Source: Capsicum annuum (lineage: Eukaryota; Streptophyta; Magnoliopsida; Solanales; Solanaceae). From it: 64,000 nt of DNA. The position numbers were made by a program, and so were the translations under genes. The notes beneath the pieces were generated by a model. It ran no database searches, was not told where the DNA came from, and saw only the letters and a list, made by a program, of their open reading frames with translations. The stretch covers positions 14,764,387 through 14,828,386 of the forward strand of contig NC_061121.1 of assembly GCF_002878395.1 (NCBI RefSeq), in the 5' to 3' direction. This document shows, in pieces, positions 32,151-46,504 of the stretch. Positions within the stretch are counted from its first letter, which is position 1. Each line of letters starts with the position of its first letter.

Positions 32151-35100
32151 ATTAGGGTCGGTGGGGTCGTTTGGGTAGTCAAACAAGAAAAACAGCATGA
32201 ACGGGCCGTGTTTGTGCTAATTTGGTATGCTATTACCCCCAGTTTTATGGGTGTGCCGGGGGCCGAGAGTTTTTTCAACTAAAAATTGATTGGGGGCTCC
32301 CAATCATACTGTGGATCGGCCAGGAGTGGGCCATTGTGGTCGAAGTGGCCATTTGGCTGGTCAAACAGAGAAAACAATGTGAATGGACCATTTTTAGGCT
32401 AATTCGATTAGTTATAGCCCACGGTTATTTGGGTGTGTTCAAGGACCGAGTATATTTTGGGCCAAAAATCAATTGGGGGTTCCCATGCGCATTGTGGCTC
32501 AACTAGAGATAGGTTATTTGGGTCAAATGGGCCATTTGGGAGGTCAAACGGGCCAAATGGTGCAAATGGGCCAATTCGTTGTGCTATAGCCCACAGTTTT
32601 TGGGGTATGCCCGTGGCCTATGCGTGTTTTGGGATGAAAATTGATCTTGGGCTCCTAAGCGTTCTATGGATCGGATAAAGTGTGCCATTGGGGTCTGCGA
32701 GGCCTTTTGTCCATCAAAAGGTGGAAACAACATAAACGGGCTATTTTTGGGCTAATTTAATGTTTTATAGCCCACGATTTTCTAGGTGTCGTGTTTTGGG
32801 CTGAAAATCGATTAGGGTCTTCCAGGCGTGTTGTGGATCGGCCAGGAGTGGGCCATTGGGATCGGTAGGGCAGTCAAACGGATGAAACAATGCGAATGGA
32901 CTGTTTTTGGGTAAATTTAGTGTGCTATAGCCCATGGTTTTCTGGGAGTGCTTGGGACTTGATCATATTTTTGGATGAAAATCGATCGAGAGCTCCCAAG
33001 CATGCAATGGATTGGCCAAGGATGGGCCATTAGGATTGGTGGGACCATTTGGGTGGTCAAACGGGTGAAACAACCTGAATATGCCATTTTTTGACCAATT
33101 CAGTGTGTTATAGCCCATGGTTTTCTGGGTGTGCCTGGGGCTCGAGTGTGTTTTTGGCAAAAAATCCATCGAGGGATCCCACGCATGCTGTGGATCAGCC
33201 AAGGGTGGGCCATTGGGGTCGATGGGGCCATTTGGGTAGTCAAAAGGGAAAAATAGGGCGAACGGGCCATTTTCGAGCTAATTTGGTGTGCTATAACCGA
33301 CGGTTTTTTTGGTGTGCTCGTGGACCGACCGTGTTTTAGGCCAAAAATCAATCGAGGGCTCCTAGGTGTGCTATGGATCATGCAAGGGTAGGCCATTAGG
33401 GTTTGTGGTGCAGTTTGGGCGATTAAACAGGCAAAACGGCACGAACGAGCTATTTTTAGGTTAATTCAGCGTGCAATAGCCCGTGATTTTCTTAGTGTTT
33501 ATAGGGCCCAGGCGTGTTTTGGGTCAAAAATTGATCGAAGGCTCCTAGGCATGTTGTGGATCGACCAGGGTTAGGCCATTGGGGTTGGCGTGGCCGTTTG
33601 GATAGTAAAATACGGGCAACAACAGGAACATGCCATTTTTTAGCCAATTTATTGTGTTATAACCTATGGTTTTTAGGGTGTGCCTGGGGCCCAGGCGTGT
33701 TTTGGGCCAAAAATTGATCGAGGGCTCCTAAGCGTGCTTTAGATAGGCCAGGGGTGAGCCATTGGGGTCGGTGGGGATGTTTGGGAGGTCAAACGGGTGA
33801 AACAACGTAAAGGGCCACTTTCGGGCCTATTCGGTATGCTATAGCCCACAATTTTCTGGGTGTGCACCGGGCCCATATGTGTTTTGGGTTAAAAATTGAT
33901 CAGGGGCTCCAGGCGTGCTGTTGATTTGCCATGGATGGGCCAATGGGGTCGGCAAGGCCATTTGGTTGGGGCGTCAAACAGTTAGAGCGATGAAAATTGG
34001 CTATGTTTTAGCCAATTCAGTATGCTATAGCCTACGATTTTCTAGGTGTACCATGGGATCGAGTATTTTTTGGGCCAAAAATTAATTGGGGGCTCCTAGG
34101 TGTGCTGTGGATTGGTAGGGGTGGTCCATTGGGATCGATGGGGCTCTTTGGGTGATCAAACAGGTGAAATAGTGCGAAGGGGCAATTTTTTAGCCTATTC
34201 GGTGTGCTATAGCCCACGATTTTCTAGGTGTGCCCAGGGCCCGAGCGTGTTTTGAGACAAAAATCGACCGGGAGCTCCCAGGCGTACTGTGGATCATCCA
34301 GGGGTGGGCCATTTAGGTCGGCGAGGCCCTTTGAGCGGTCAAACAGGAAAAACAGCGCGTACGGGCTATTTTCGAGAGAATTTGGTGTGCTATAGCCACG
34401 GTTTTCTGAGTGTGCCCGGGGCCCGAGCATGTTTTGTGCTGAAAATTAATCTAGGGCTCCCAGGCGTGCTATGGATGGACCAGGAGTAGGCCATTGGGGT
34501 TGGCCGGGCCTTTTGGTCTGTCAAACATGCGAAACATCATTAATGGGACATTTTTGGGCTAATTTAATGTGCTCTAGCCCACAGTTTTTTGGGTGTGGCC
34601 GAGGTCCGGGCGTGTTTATGGACAAAAATCAATCGGAGCTCCTAAGTGTGCTGTAGATCAGCCAGGGGTGGTCCATTGGGATCTTCGGGGCCGTTTGGCC
34701 GGTCAATCGGACGAAATGACGCGAACGGTCCTTTTTTGGGCCAGTTCAGTGTGCTATAGCCCACGATTTTTTGGGTATGCCCGGGTCTCGAGTGTATTTT
34801 GGGCTGAAAATAGATTGCGGGCTCCCACACGTGCTATGGATCAGCCAGGGGTTGGCCATTTAGGTTGGAGAGGGCGTTTGGGCGGTCAAATGGGCAAAAC
34901 GACACGAATGAGCCATTTTTGAGCCAATTTAGTGTGCTATAGACCACAATTTTTTGGGTGTACCAGAGAGTTTTTTGGGTTAAAAATTAATCGGGGACTC
35001 CCAGGCGTGCTATGGATCAGCCAAGTATGGGCCGTTGGTATTAGTGAGGCTGTTTGGGCGGTCAAACGAGCGAAACAGCACGAACGACCCATTTTTTTAG

Positions 35101-38100
35101 CCAATTTGGTGTGCTATAGCACACAGTTTTTTGGGTGTGCCTGGTTCCCGAGCGTATTTTGGGCCAAAAATTAATCTGTGACCCCAGGCATGTTGTGGAT
35201 TGGCTAGAGGTGGGCCAATTGGGTTGGCGGGGTATTTTCTGTGGTCAAACGGACAAAACTGCATGAATTGGCCATTTTTGGGAAAATTTGGTGTGCTATA
35301 GCCCACAGTTTTTTGGGAGTGCTCGGGGCCCAAGCGTGTTTTAGATGAAAATCAATTGGGGTTTCCAGGCATGCTGTGGATCATACAGGGGTGGCCTATT
35401 AGGATTGGCGAGGCTATTAGGATTGTCAAATGAGTGAAATGGCGTAAATAGGCCATTTTTGGGACATTTGGTGTGCTAAAACCAATGGTTTTCTAGGTGT
35501 GCTTGGGGCCCAAGCGTGTTTTGGTCCAAAAATCAATCTGAGGCTCCCAGGCATGCTGTGGATCAGCCAAGGGAGGGCCATTAGGGTCGACGGGGCCGTT
35601 TAGGTGGTCAAAAGGGAGAAACAACGTGAATGAGCCATTTTTGAGCCAATTCGGTGTGCTATAGCCCACGGTTTTTTGGTGTGCCCGTGGCCCGAATGTG
35701 TTTTGGGACAAAAATTAATTGGGGGCTCCCAAGAATACTGTGGATCATCTAGGAGTTTTGGGCGGTCAAATGGACAAAACGACGTGAACGGGCTATTATC
35801 GGGCTAATTTGGTGCCCAATAGCCTGCAGTTTTCTTGGTGTGCCTAGGGTTTGGGCGTGTTTTGGGAAAAAAATTGATTGGGGGATCTTAGGCGTGCTAT
35901 GTATCGGCTAAGGGAGGGGCATTGGTGTCGGCTGGGCCATTTGGGCTATCAAACAGGCAAAATGGTACGAGTGGACCATTTTTGAGCTAATTCAGTGTGC
36001 TATAACCCACGGTTTTCTGGGTGTGCAGGGAAACCGAGCATATTTTAGGCCAAAAATCAATCGAGGGCTCCCAAGTGTATTGTGGATCGGCCAGCGAATG
36101 GATCATTGGGGTCGGTTGGTCCGTTTTGGTGGTCAAACGAGCAAAACAGCACGAACGGGCTATTTTTGGGCTAATTCAGTGTGCTAGCCCATGTTTTCTC
36201 GGGTGTGCATGGGGCCCAGGCTTTTTTTGATAAAAAATTGATCGAGGGATCCCAGGAATATTATGGATTGGCCATGGGTAGGACAATAGGGTCGGTGAGG
36301 CCGTTTGGAGGGTCAAACAGGCGAAACGATGTGGACAGACAATTTTGGAATAATTCGGTATGCTATAGCCTATGTTTTTCTGGGTGTGCCCAGGGTTCGG
36401 GAGAGTTTGGGTTCGAATATTGACCAGGGGCTCCTAGGAGATCTTTGTATCAGCTAGGGGTGGGCCATTGAGGTCGGAGGGGTAGATTGGATGGTCAAAC
36501 AGGCGAAACAGTGTGAAAGGGTCATTTTTTAGCCAATTCAGTGTGCTATAGCCCACGATTTTATGCGTGTGTCTGGGGACCGAGAGTGTTTTGGGTCAAA
36601 AACCAATTGAGGGAACCCAGGCATTCTGTGGATCATCCAAGGGTGGGCCATTGGGGTCGTTGGGGTCTTTTGGGTGGTCAAATTGGTGAAAAGATGCGAA
36701 CGGGTTATTTTCAGGCCAATTTAATGTGCTATAGCCCACAGTCTTCTTGCTGTGCCCAATGCCCAGACGTGTTTTAAGAAATTTTGCTGTGCTAGCCTAT
36801 TATTTTTTGGTTGTGCTCGGGGCTCGGGTGAGTTTTGGGCCAAAAATTAATTGGGGGCCCATGCGTGTTGTGGATTGGCCAAGGATGGGCCATTAGGGTT
36901 GACGAGGCCGTTTGGGTGGTCAAATGGGTAAAAATGGTGCGATTGGCCTATTTTTGAGCAAATTTAGTGTTCTACAGAACACGACTTTCTGGGTGTGCCC
37001 AGGGCCCAGGTGTGTTTAAGGCCAAAAATTGACCGAAGTCTCCCACGCATCTTGTGGATCGGCCAGGGTTAGACCATTGCGGTCGGCGAGTCCATTTGGG
37101 CGGTTAAATAGGTAAATCAGTGCGAGCGGACTTTTTTCAGGCCTATTCGGTGTGTTATAGCCGATGGTTTTCTACGTGACTAGGTATGCCCGGGAAATGG
37201 GAGTGTTTTAGCCCTAAAACCTACTGGGGGCTCCTAGACGAGTGTGGATCGACCAGGGGTGAGCCATTGGGGTTGGCGGGGTCATTTGGGCGATCAAATG
37301 AGCGAAACAATTCGAATGGGCTGATTTGATGTGCCATAGCCTACGGTTTTCTGGGTGTGCCTGGGGCTCAGGTGTGCTTTGGGCTAAAAATCTACCGAGG
37401 GCTCCCAGGTTTACTGTGGATTGGCTTGGGGTAGTCCATTAGGGTCGGCAGGTCCATTTGGATGGTTAAATGGGTGAAACGCCTGTAACGGGCCATTTTT
37501 GGGCTAATTCGGTGTGCTATAACCCACTGTGTTTTGGGTGTGCCCAAGCACCGGGTGTGTTTAGGGTCGAATATTAACTCAGGGCTCCATGTCGTGTTGT
37601 GGACCGACCAGGGGTGGGCCATCTGGGTTGGCAAGGCCATTTGGGTGATCAAACGGGCAAAACGGCAAATGGGCCATTTTTGGGCCAATTGGCTGTGCTA
37701 TAGCCCATGGTTTTCTGAGTGTGCTCGGAAGTATTTTCAGTTAAAAATTGGTCAGAGGCTCCCAGGTATGTTGTGGATCAGCCAAGGGTGGGCCATTGGG
37801 GGTGGAACGGCCGGTTGGGCGGTCAAACGGTCGAAACAGCATGATTGAGCCATTTTTGGGCCAATTTGGTGTGCTATAGCCCACGATTTTCTGGATGTGC
37901 CTGGGGCCCAAGCTTGTTTTGGGTCAAAAATCAATCGAGGGCTCCCATGCATGTTCTGGATCATCCAAGATTGGGCCATTAGGGTCAGCGGGGCCATTTG
38001 GGAGGTCAGACGAGCAAAACGGCACGAACGAGCCACTTTTATGCCAATTCGGTATGCGATAGACCACATTTTTCTGGCTTTGCATGGAGCCCAGGGTGTT

Positions 38101-41100
38101 TTTGCTAAAAATTGCCTGAGGGCTCCCAGGCATGCAGTGGATCAGCTAGGGGCTGGTCATTGGGGTCGGGGAGGTCATTTGGGCGATCGAACGGGCGAAA
38201 CGGCTTGAACGGGCCATTTTTGTGCCAATTCTGTATGCTATAGCCCATAGTTTTTTGTGTATGCTTGGGGCCCAAGCATTTTTTGGCCAAAAATTGATTG
38301 GGGGCTCCCAGGCATGCTATGGCTCGGATAGGAGTAAGCCATGGGGTCGGTGTGGTAATTTGGGTGGTCAATTGGGTAAAACAATGTGAACAGGCTATTT
38401 TCGGGCCAATTCGGTGTTCTACAACCCATGTTTTTTTGGGTGTGCCAGGTTCCCAGTATGTTTTTGGCCAAAAATCGATCTGAGCCTCCCAGGCGTATTG
38501 AGGTAGTCCATTGGGGTCGGTTGGGTCATTTAGATTGTCAAACGGGCGAAATGGCGTGAACAAGCTATTTTTGGGCTAACTCTAAGTGCTAGAGCTCACT
38601 GTTTTCTAGGTGTGCTCGGGGCCTAGGTATATTTTGGGCCAAAAATTATTTGGGGGCTCACAAGTATTCTATGGATCGACCAGGGGTGGAACCAATTCGG
38701 TGTGCTATAGCCCACGATTTTTTGGATGTACCCGAGGCCCGGGCGTGTTTTGGGACAAAAATTGACCAAGGACTCCCAGGCGGGCTGTGGATCATCCAAG
38801 GGTGGGCCATTAGGGTCAATGGGCTGTTTGGCCGGTCAAACAGGCAAAATTACACGAATGGGCTATTTAGAGGCCAATTTGATGTGCTATAACCCACAGT
38901 TTTTTGGGTGTGCCTGGGGCCCAAGCATGTTGTGGATGGGTGAGGGGTGGGCCATTGGGGTCGACGAGGCTGTTTGAGCTGTTTGACAGGCAAAACGGTG
39001 CGAATGGACCATTTTTTGGCCAATTCGATGTGTTATATCCCAAGGTTTTCTGTATATGTCTGGGCCCGAGAATGTTTCTGACCAAAAATCGATCGAGGAC
39101 ACCCAGGCATGCTATTGATCAGCTAAGAGTGTGCCATTGGGATTGGCGGGGCCTTTAGGGCGGTAAAACGACACGAATGTGCCATTTTCGAGCTAATTTG
39201 GTGTGCTATAGCCTATGGCTTTTTGGGTGTGCCCGACACCATGGTGTGTTTTGGGTCAAAAATTGACAGGGGGATCTCAGGCGTGTTTTGGATCGGCCAA
39301 GGGTGGGCCATTGGGCTGGCGAGTCCATTTACGCAATGAATTAGCCATTTTTGGGCCAATTTGGTATGCTATAGCCTGTGGCTTTATGGGTGTGCCTGGG
39401 TACCAAGAGTGTTTCGGGTGTAAAATCGATCAAAAGCTCCCAGGCATGTTGTGTATCAGTCAAGGATGTGGAATTAGGATCGGTGGGGTTGTTGGGCGGT
39501 CAAACGGGCGAAACGGCACGAACGGGCTATTTTCAGGTTAATTCGGTGTGCTATAGCCCACAGTTTTCTTGGTCTTCCCGGGTCATAAGCTTTTTTATGC
39601 TGAAAATCGACTAGGGCTCCCAAGCGTGTTGTGGATCGACCATGAATAGGCCATTGGGGTCGTCGGGGCCATTTGTGCGGTCAAACAAGCAAAATGGCAT
39701 GAATGGGCCATTTTGGTATGGCACACAATTTCTTTGGGTGTGCATAGGGTCGAGGCGTTATTAGTCCAAAAATCAACCAGGGGCTCATAAGTGTGCTATG
39801 GATCGGTTTGGGGTGGGCCATTGTAGTCGTCGAGCCTATTTTAGCAGTCAATCAGGCGAAACGGCATAAACGAGCTATTTTCATGCCAATTCGGCGTGAT
39901 TTTGCCCATGATTTTCTGGGTGTGCCCAAGGCTCGAGCATGTTGTAGGCTGAAAATAGACCGGGGGCTCCCACGCGTGTTGTGGATTAACCAAGGGTGGT
40001 CCATTGGGATCGGCAGGGCCATTTGGATGGTCAAACGGATGAAATAGCGCAAACGGGCTAATTCAATAAGTAATAGCCCCTAATTTTCTGAGTGTGCTTG
40101 GGGATCGGGAGTGTTTTGGGACAAAAATTGACCGAGGCCTCCTAGGCGTGCTGTAGATTGGCCATGGGTAAGCCATTGGGGTTGGCAGGGTCGTTTAGAC
40201 TGACAAATGGGAAAAATGACGCGAATGAGCCATTTTTGAGCCAATTTGATGTGCTATAGCCTACAGTTTTCTGGGTGAGCCTGAGGCCCGGGCATGTTTT
40301 GGGTCAAAAATTAGTCAGAGGCTCCCAGGCATGTTGTGGATTACCAGAGATGGGCTATTAGGGTCGACAGGGCTATTTGGGCGGTCAAACGGGTGAAATG
40401 GCGGGAACAAGCCATTTTTTAGCCAATTCAGTGTGTTATAGCACACGATATTTTGGGTGTGCTTGGGGCCCGGGCGTTTTTTGGGCCAAAAATTGATCGG
40501 GAGCTCCCAGGCATACTGTGGATTAGCTAGAGGTGGGCCATTGTATTCGGTGGGGCTGTTTGGGCGGCCAAACGAGCAAAATAGGCCGAAGGGCCATTTT
40601 TGGGAAAATTTTGTGTGCTATAGCCAATGATTTTCTAATGGTGCCCAGGGCTCGGGCGTGTTTTAGGCTTAAAATCAATCGAGGGCTCCTAGACATGTTT
40701 TGGATCAGCTAAGTAGGGCCATTGGGGTCGACAGGGTCGTTTGGGCGGTCAAATGGGTGAAATAATGCGAATGGGACATTTTTGGGCAAATTTGGTGTGC
40801 TAGTCAACTGTTTTTCGGGTGTCCCCGAGGCCCGGACGTGTTTGGGCCAAAAATCAATCGAGGGCTCCAAGGTGTGCTGTGGATCATCCATGGTGGGCCA
40901 TTGGTGTCATCAGGGACAATTAGGCGGTCAAACAAGTGAAATAGTGTGAACGTGCCATTTTTAAGCCAATTTAGTGTGCTATAGCCTACGGTTTTTTGGG
41001 TGTGATCGGGGCCCGAGTGTATTTTAGGCCAAAATCAATTAAGGGTTCCCAGACGTGTTGTAGATTAGGTAGGGGTGGGCCACTAGGGTAAACAGGGTCG

Positions 41101-44100
41101 TTTAGGCAGTCAAACGACCGCAACAGCGCAAACAGGTTATTTTTGGGCCAATTCGGTGTGTTATAGCCCATGGTTTTCTGAGTGTACCTGGCCCCAACGT
41201 ATTTTGGGTCAAAAATCAATCGAGGACTCCCAGACGTGCTATGGCTCGACTAGGGTGGGCCATTGGTGTTGGCGGGGCCATTTGGGCAGTCAAAAAGGCA
41301 TACGGTCTATTTTTAGGTCAATTTGGTGAGCTATAGCCCATAATTTTCTGGGTGTGCCTAGTTTCCAAGTGTGTTTTCTATCAAAAAATGACTAGGGGCT
41401 CCCAGGTGTGCTGTAGATCGGCCAGGGTAGGCCATAGGGGTCGAAGGGGCCGTTTAGGCGACTAAATGGGAGAAATAATGCGAACAGGCCATTTTTAGGC
41501 TAATTCGGTGTGTTGGGCCTAAAATGGACTAGAGGTTCCCAGGTGTGTTGTGGATCGGCTAGGGTTGGGCCATTTGGGCCGGCGAGGCTATTAGGGCTGG
41601 CAAACTGGCAAAACAACGTAAACAGAGCATTTTTGGTCCAATTCGGTGTGCTATAGCCTATGGTTTTCTGGGTGTGCCTGGGGACCGGACGTGTTTTGGT
41701 CCAAAAAGCAACAGACGGCTCCCAAGCGTGCTGTGGATTGGCTAGGGTTCGGCCATTCGGGTTGGCGGGACCATTTGGGTAGTAAAAAAGGTGAAACAGT
41801 GAGAACAAGCCATTTTGGGGCCAATTTGGCGTGCTATAGCCCTTAGTTTTCTAAGTGGGTCCGGGGTCCAAGGGTGTTTTTGATGAAAAATCGATTGAGA
41901 GATCCCAGGCGTGCTATGGATAGGCTATGGGTAGGCTATTGGGGTCGGTGGGCTCATTTGTGCGACCAAACGGGTGAAACAACACGAACGGGCCATTTAC
42001 GGGCCAATTTGGTGTGCTATAGCCCATGATTTTTTGGGTGTGCCTAGGGCTCGAGTGTATTTTGGGCCGAATATCAACCTGGAGCTCCTGGCGTGCTATG
42101 GATCGGCCATTGGGGTTGGTGGGGCCATTTGGGTAGTCAAACGGGTGAAAAGGTGTGAACTAGGGATCCCAGGCTGCTGTGGATTATCCCGGGTGGTCCA
42201 TTGATGTCAGCGGAGCCGTTTGGGTGGTTAAACGGGTGAAACAGCACAAACGGGTTGTTTTCAAGCCAATTTGGTGCGCTATAGCCCATGATTTTCTGGG
42301 TGTGTCAGGGACCCAAACTTGTTTGAGCCAAAAATTAATCGAGGTTCCCAGGTGTTCTGTGAATTGGCTAGGTATGGGCCATTGGGTCGGCGAGACTATT
42401 TAGGCAGTCCAACGGGCGAAATTATGTGAATAGGCAAAATTCAATGTGCTATAGCCCACAGTTTTCTGTGTGTAGCTGGGGCTCGAAGGTGTTTTATGCT
42501 TAAAATTATTCGCGGACTCCTAGGCATTCTATGTATCAGCCAGGTGTGGGCCATTGGGGTCAATAGGTCCGTTTGGGCAGTTAAACTGGCAACGTGGTGC
42601 GAACGGCCATTTTGGGACCATTTTGGTATGTTATAGCCCATGGTTTTCCGAGTGTGCCTGGCCGTGTTTTGGGCTAAAAATTGATCAAAGGCTCCCTGGC
42701 CTGCTTTGGATCGTCTAAGGGTGGGCTATTAGGGTCGGTGAGGCCATTTTGGCAGTCAAATAGGTTAAATAGCGCGAACGGGCCATTTTCTTACAAATTC
42801 AGCGTGCTATAGCCTACGATATTTTGTGTGTACCCAGGGCCCGGCCTTATTTTTGGCTGAAAAATTAATTGGGGGCTCCCAGGCGTGCTGTGAATTGACC
42901 AAGGGTAGGCCATTGGGGTCGGCGGGGCCGTTTGGGTAGTCAAACTGGAGAAACGGAGTAAATGAACCATTTTCAGGCCAATTCGGTGTGCTATATCCCA
43001 CAGTTTCCTGGGGGTGCTCAGGGCCCGAGCGTGTTTTGGACAAAAACTTGATCGGGGGCTCCCAGGCGTGCTGTGGATCGGCCAGGGGTGGGATACTAGG
43101 GTTTGCTATAGCCTACAGTTTACTGGATGTGCCTAAGGCACAAGCGTGTTTTTGGCCAAATATTGATCGGGGTCTCCCAGGCATGCTGTAGATCCGCCCA
43201 GAGTAGGCCATTGTGGTTTGCAGGGATGTTTGGACAGTCAAATGGGAGAAATGGCACGAGCGGTCCATTTTCGGGCCAATTCGGTGTGCAACCCACGGTT
43301 TTCTAAGTGTGCTAGGGTCCCGAGTGTGTTTTGGTTCGAAAATCGACTGGGGGTTCCTAGGTGTACTATGGATTAGCCACGGGTTGGCTATTAGGGTCAA
43401 CATGGCTGTTTGGGAGATGAAACGGATAAAACGGGGCACAGTCTATTTTCGAGCAGATTTAATGTGCTATAGCCCACGATTTTCTAGGTGTGCCTAGGGT
43501 CCGAGCATATTTTTGGCCTAAAATCAACCGAGGCCTCCCAGGCGTGCTTTGGATTGACCATGGGTGGGCTATTAGGGTCGGCAGGGCCATTTGGGTGGTC
43601 AAACGGGCAAAATGCCAAGAATGGGTCATTTTCAGGCCAATTTGGTGTGCTATAGCCAATAATTTTTTGGGTATGCCTGGGGTCAGGGCATGTTTTGGGT
43701 TGATAATCGATCGAGGGCTCCCAGGTGTGTTGTGGATTGGACAGGGGTGGGCCATTGGGGTCGGTGAAGCCATTTGGGAAGTCAATAGGTGAAACGGCGC
43801 GAACAGGCCTTTTTAGCCAATTCGATGAGTTATATTCCACAATTTTCTAGGTGTGCCCGAGGCTCAGGTGCATTTTATACCAAAAATCAATCGGGAGATC
43901 CCAAAAGTGTTGTGGATCGACCAGGGGTGGGCTAGTTGGGTCAGCGGGGCTATTTGGGTAGTCAAACGGGCGAACGGGCCATTTTTTGGCTAATTTGGTG
44001 TGCTATAGGCCATGCTTTTCTGGATGTTCCCGGGGCCTGGGTGTGTTTTCTACCAAAAATCAATTGGGGCCTCCTATTTGTATTGTGGGTCGACCTTGGG

Positions 44101-46504
44101 TAGGCCATTGGGGTGGGTGGGGCTGTTTATGCGGTCTAATAAGTGAAATGGCATGAATGGGCTATTTTTGGGTCAATTTGGTGTGCTATAGCCTACGATT
44201 TTCTGGGTGTGCCTGGGGCCCATGCATGTTTATGGCCAATAATTGATCGGGGGTTTCTAGGCGTGTTATGGATCATCCAGGGGTAGGTCATTGGGGTTGG
44301 CAGAGCCGTTAGGGCTGTCAAATGAAAGAAATAGCGCGGACGGGCCATTTTCAGGCAATTTCGATGTGCTATAACCCTTGGTTTTTGGGGTGTGCCCAGG
44401 TCCAGAGTGAATTTTAGGCCAAAAATTAATTGCGGGATCCTAGGATTAGTGTGGATCGGCCAGGGATGGGCCATTGGGGTCGGCATGGTCATTTGGGAGG
44501 TTAAACGGGCGAAACAACGTGCATAGGCCATTTTTGGGCCAATTGGATGTGCTATAGCCCACTGTTTTCTGGGTATGCCCGGGGCCTGAGCGTGTTTTAG
44601 GCCGTAAATTGATTGGGCAATCCCAGGTGTGCTGTGGATCAGCTAAGGATGGGCCATTGGGATCGACGGGGTCTTTTAGGCAGTCAAACAGGAGAAACGG
44701 AATAGACGGGCCATTTTTGGGCTAATTTGGTGTGCTTAGCCTACAGTTATATGGGTGTGCCTGGGGCCCAAGAGTGTTTTAGGCTGAAAATTGATCAGGG
44801 TCACCCAGGCGTGATGTGGATAGGCGAGGACTGAGCCATTGAGGTCGGTGGGGCCATTTGGGTGCTCAGCGAGTGAAATGGCGCGAATGGGCCCTTTTTG
44901 GCCAATTCGATATACTATAACCCATGGTTTTCTAGGTGTGCCTAGGCATTTTTTTGGCTGAAAATTGACCAAGGGCTCCCAGGCTTGTTGTGGATCATCC
45001 AAGCGTGGGACTTTGGGGTTGGTGGGGTCGATCGGGCAGTCAAATGGGAAAAATAATATGAATGGGCCATTTTCTGGCAAATTCAGTGTGCTATAGCCTA
45101 CGATTTTCTGGGTGTGCCCAGGACTCGGGTGTGTTTTGGGACAAAAATTAGTCGGGGGCTCCCAGGCGTGTTGTGGATCAGTCAGGGGTAGGCCATTGGG
45201 GTCGACGGGGCCGTTTGGGCGATCAAACGAGCAAAACAACGATAACAGGTTATTTTCGGGCCAATTCGGTGTATTATGCCCATGGTTTTCTGGGTGTGCT
45301 CGAGGCTCGGGCATGTTTTCGGCCAAAAATTGATTGGGGATTCTCAGGTATACAATGGATAGGACAGAGATGGGCCATTAGGGTCGGCGAAGCCGTTTGT
45401 TCGGTCAAACAAGCAAAACAGCTAGAACGGGCCATTTTTGGGTAAATTAGTATGTTATAGCCCATGGTTTTTAGGGTGTGCCCGGGGCCTGGGCATTTTT
45501 AGGTGAAAAATCAATCGGGCGCTCCCAGGAATGCTTTGGATCGGTCAGATATAGGCCGTTGGGGTCGGCGGGGCCTTTTAAGTGGTCAAATAGGCAAAAC
45601 AGCACAAACGAGCCATTTTTGAGCCAATTGGGTGTGCTATAGCCCATGGTTTTCTAGGTGTGCTCGAGGCCCAGGCATGTTTTAGATCAAAAATTGATTG
45701 GGTGCTCCCAGGGATGCTGTAGATTAGGCAGGGATGGGCCATTGAGGTCGACGAGGTCGATTGGGCAGTCAAATGGGCAAAACGGGTGTGCCCGGGGCTC
45801 GAGAGTGTTTTTGGATTAAAATTGATCATGGGATCCTAAGATTGGGCCATTGGGGTCAGCAGGGTCATTTGGGTGATAAAATAAGTGAAACGGTGTAAAC
45901 GGGCTTTTTTGGGGCCAATTTGGTGTGCTATAGCCCATAGTTTTCTAGGTGTGTCCGAGATCTAGGCGTGTTTTGTGCCAAAAATTGACTGGGGGTTCCC
46001 AGGCGTGCTGTGGATTGGCCAAGTAATGGCCATCGGGGTCTGCAGGGTCATTTAGGCAGTCAAACAAGCGAAACAATGTGAACAGGCTGATTCGGTGTGG
46101 TATAGCCCACGGTTTTATGGGTGTTCCTAGGTCAGAAGCGTGTTTTAAGCTAAAAATAGACTTAGGTCTCCCAGGCATGCTGTGGATCAGCAGATGGTGG
46201 GTCATTCGGGTCGGCGGGGCTGTTTGGTTTGTCAAATGGGTGAAACAATATGAACGGGTCATTTTCAGTCTAATTCGGTGTGCTATAGCCCGCAGATTTC
46301 TAGATATGCCTAGGTCCTACGCATGTTTTAGGCCAAAAATTGACTGGGGGATCCCAAGTGTGCTGTGGATCAGCTAGGGGTAGGCCATTGGGCCGTTTGG
46401 GCATTCATATAGGCGAAACGACGCGAACAAACCATTTTCAAACTATTTTGGTGTGCTATAGCCCACGGTTTTCATGGTGTGTATGGGGATCGGGCGTGTT
46501 TGGG

